Assembly: GCF_012926615.1 (NCBI RefSeq)
Contig: NZ_JABBNU010000009.1
Span: 186,001 to 250,000, forward strand
Length of the DNA stretch: 64,000 nucleotides
Direction of reading: 5' to 3'
From: Marinigracilibium pacificum
GTDB lineage: Bacteria > Bacteroidota > Bacteroidia > Cytophagales > Cyclobacteriaceae
Of the stretch, positions 63,186 to 64,000 are shown piece by piece. The position numbers were made by a program, and so were the translations under genes. The notes beneath the pieces are model-generated. The model did no database searches. It was not told the DNA's origin and saw only the letters and a program-made list of their open reading frames with translations. Position 1 is the first letter of the stretch; every line of letters starts with the position of its first letter.

Positions 63186-64000
63186 ATGAGAGAAAGAAAT
63201 GACATATTTGCAAATGTTGACTGGATCACGATAACATTATATTTCATACTTGTGTTATTTGGCTGGTTTAACATTTTTGCTGCAGTTTATGATGCTTCTG
63301 CCAACCAAAATATATTTGACCTAAACCTGAATTCAGGTAAGCAGTTAATTTGGATTAGCGCATCGGTCATTACTATTATCATTATTTTCTTTGCTGACTT
63401 CAGGCTTATTGATTCACTGGCCTATTTTGCCTACGGGGCAGTAATGCTACTGCTCATAGCAGTATTATTCTTCGGGCGTGAAGTTGCCGGATCAACATCA
63501 TGGTTTGAAATAGGGAGTTTCCGGTTTCAACCATCAGAATTTGCAAAATTTGTCACCGCTTTGGCTATGGCAAAATATCTAAGTGACCCACAGGCTAAAC
63601 TAGATAGAATACCTGACCTAGCTGCTATTGGCGCTATACTTTTTCTCCCGATTGCATTAATCCTGTTACAAGGTGATGCAGGTACCACTATGGTATTCAG
63701 TATATTTGTTTTGGTTTTATTTAGAGAAGGACTTTCTCCAGTTCCTTTAATAATCGGTGTGCTTGGGGCGATTGTATTTTTATTAGCTATTTATCTAACA
63801 CAAATAATTGGATGGAACCAATGGGCCATAATGGGTGGTATTTTTGGTATAGGTGTCATTATTGCAATATTAAATAGAGCAAAAACATCCAAAATCATAA
63901 CTACACTAGTCATCACAGCTTCGGTATGCCTTGTTGTTTATAGCGTCGATTTCATCTTCGACAAAGTTTTAAAAGAACACCAGAGAACGAGAATTCTGGT
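63186..64000 (+). CDS. rodA: Rod shape protein RodA (SEDS glycosyltransferase), 3' end missing
   Basis: The frame opens with ATG at 63186, two bases past mrdA, and is still open at the window end (271 codons visible). It encodes a polytopic membrane protein with the SEDS signatures GREVAGSTSWFEIGSFRFQP and SEFAKFVTALAMAKYL, and ALILLQGDAGTTMVF. RodA polymerises glycan strands with PBP2. Typical length in this group is about 370-420 residues, so roughly a third is missing. No stop or frameshift is visible in the part present. Confidence 0.95.
   Translation, partial: MRERNDIFANVDWITITLYFILVLFGWFNIFAAVYDASANQNIFDLNLNSGKQLIWISASVITIIIIFFADFRLIDSLAYFAYGAVMLLLIAVLFFGREVAGSTSWFEIGSFRFQPSEFAKFVTALAMAKYLSDPQAKLDRIPDLAAIGAILFLPIALILLQGDAGTTMVFSIFVLVLFREGLSPVPLIIGVLGAIVFLLAIYLTQIIGWNQWAIMGGIFGIGVIIAILNRAKTSKIITTLVITASVCLVVYSVDFIFDKVLKEHQRTRIL

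Noticed and set aside
1-64000. tRNA, rRNA, CRISPR array, insertion sequence or prophage
   Set aside because: I looked for CCA-ended cloverleaf patterns, regularly spaced repeats, transposase and integrase motifs and found none that I can support.

Overview
The window is AT-rich (roughly one third G+C by eye) chromosomal DNA, most probably from a Bacteroidota bacterium of the order Cytophagales. The signs are promoters of the TTTG-N19/20-TAnnTTTG type, almost no Shine-Dalgarno sequences, many secreted proteins whose signal peptides end in Ala-Gln, an S9B dipeptidyl peptidase, BatD, a DUF4293 protein, a DUF2520 protein, LytTR signalling and a MORN-like secreted protein. It looks like ordinary core chromosome. 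I see no insertion sequence, prophage, CRISPR array, rRNA or tRNA. The genus cannot be read from this sequence.

Layout. 1-8400: the start of a probable ispH at the left edge, an FAD monooxygenase coupled to a J-domain/TPR membrane protein, an OmpA-LamG protein, a TerB-like protein, an aldo/keto reductase with an unusual GroES-like protein, two envelope proteins of unknown function, and a small secreted protein overlapping a membrane-anchored LAS-type (MepA-like) peptidase. 8471-13964: deoC-acyP, an M14 carboxypeptidase and a PhoD-like phosphatase. 13986-19868: a leftward block with aroC, a dicarboxylate/glutamate symporter, a NifU-like Fe-S protein, TerC, a TetR regulator and fabF. 19952-26343: batD, a conserved-looking 62-residue protein, ruvB-queG, then apbE, a methyltransferase and a ZIP transporter. 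26448-29914: nrdB-nrdA (class Ia ribonucleotide reductase). 29915-30780: the only long gene-free stretch. 30781-31359: rplU-rpmA.

31539-39390: a leftward run of peptide/oligopeptide ABC ATPase, rnr, polyprenyl synthase, rhomboid protease and dipeptidyl peptidase. 39480-43975: a tightly overlapping leftward run pgi-manA-lipB-unknown-exonuclease. 44049-50576: yraN, a MORN-like protein, htpG, DUF4293, then truA and an MsbA-like exporter. 50666-54787: the most accessory-looking part, with a pair of small paralogous genes (one broken by a nonsense codon), a LytTR two-component system whose operon ends in a lipoprotein gene, and an unknown exported protein. 55045-64000: a DUF2520 protein, a UbiA-type prenyltransferase, purN, purH, and the rod-shape operon mreB-mreC-mreD-mrdA-rodA, with rodA cut by the window end.

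I found no clearly new multi-gene system. The best leads are the broken and intact small paralogs at 50666-51492, the spaced TGACA repeat array upstream of htpG, the membrane-anchored LAS peptidase with its small basic partner, the GroES-like protein with an insertion, and the two-component system translationally coupled to a lipoprotein.
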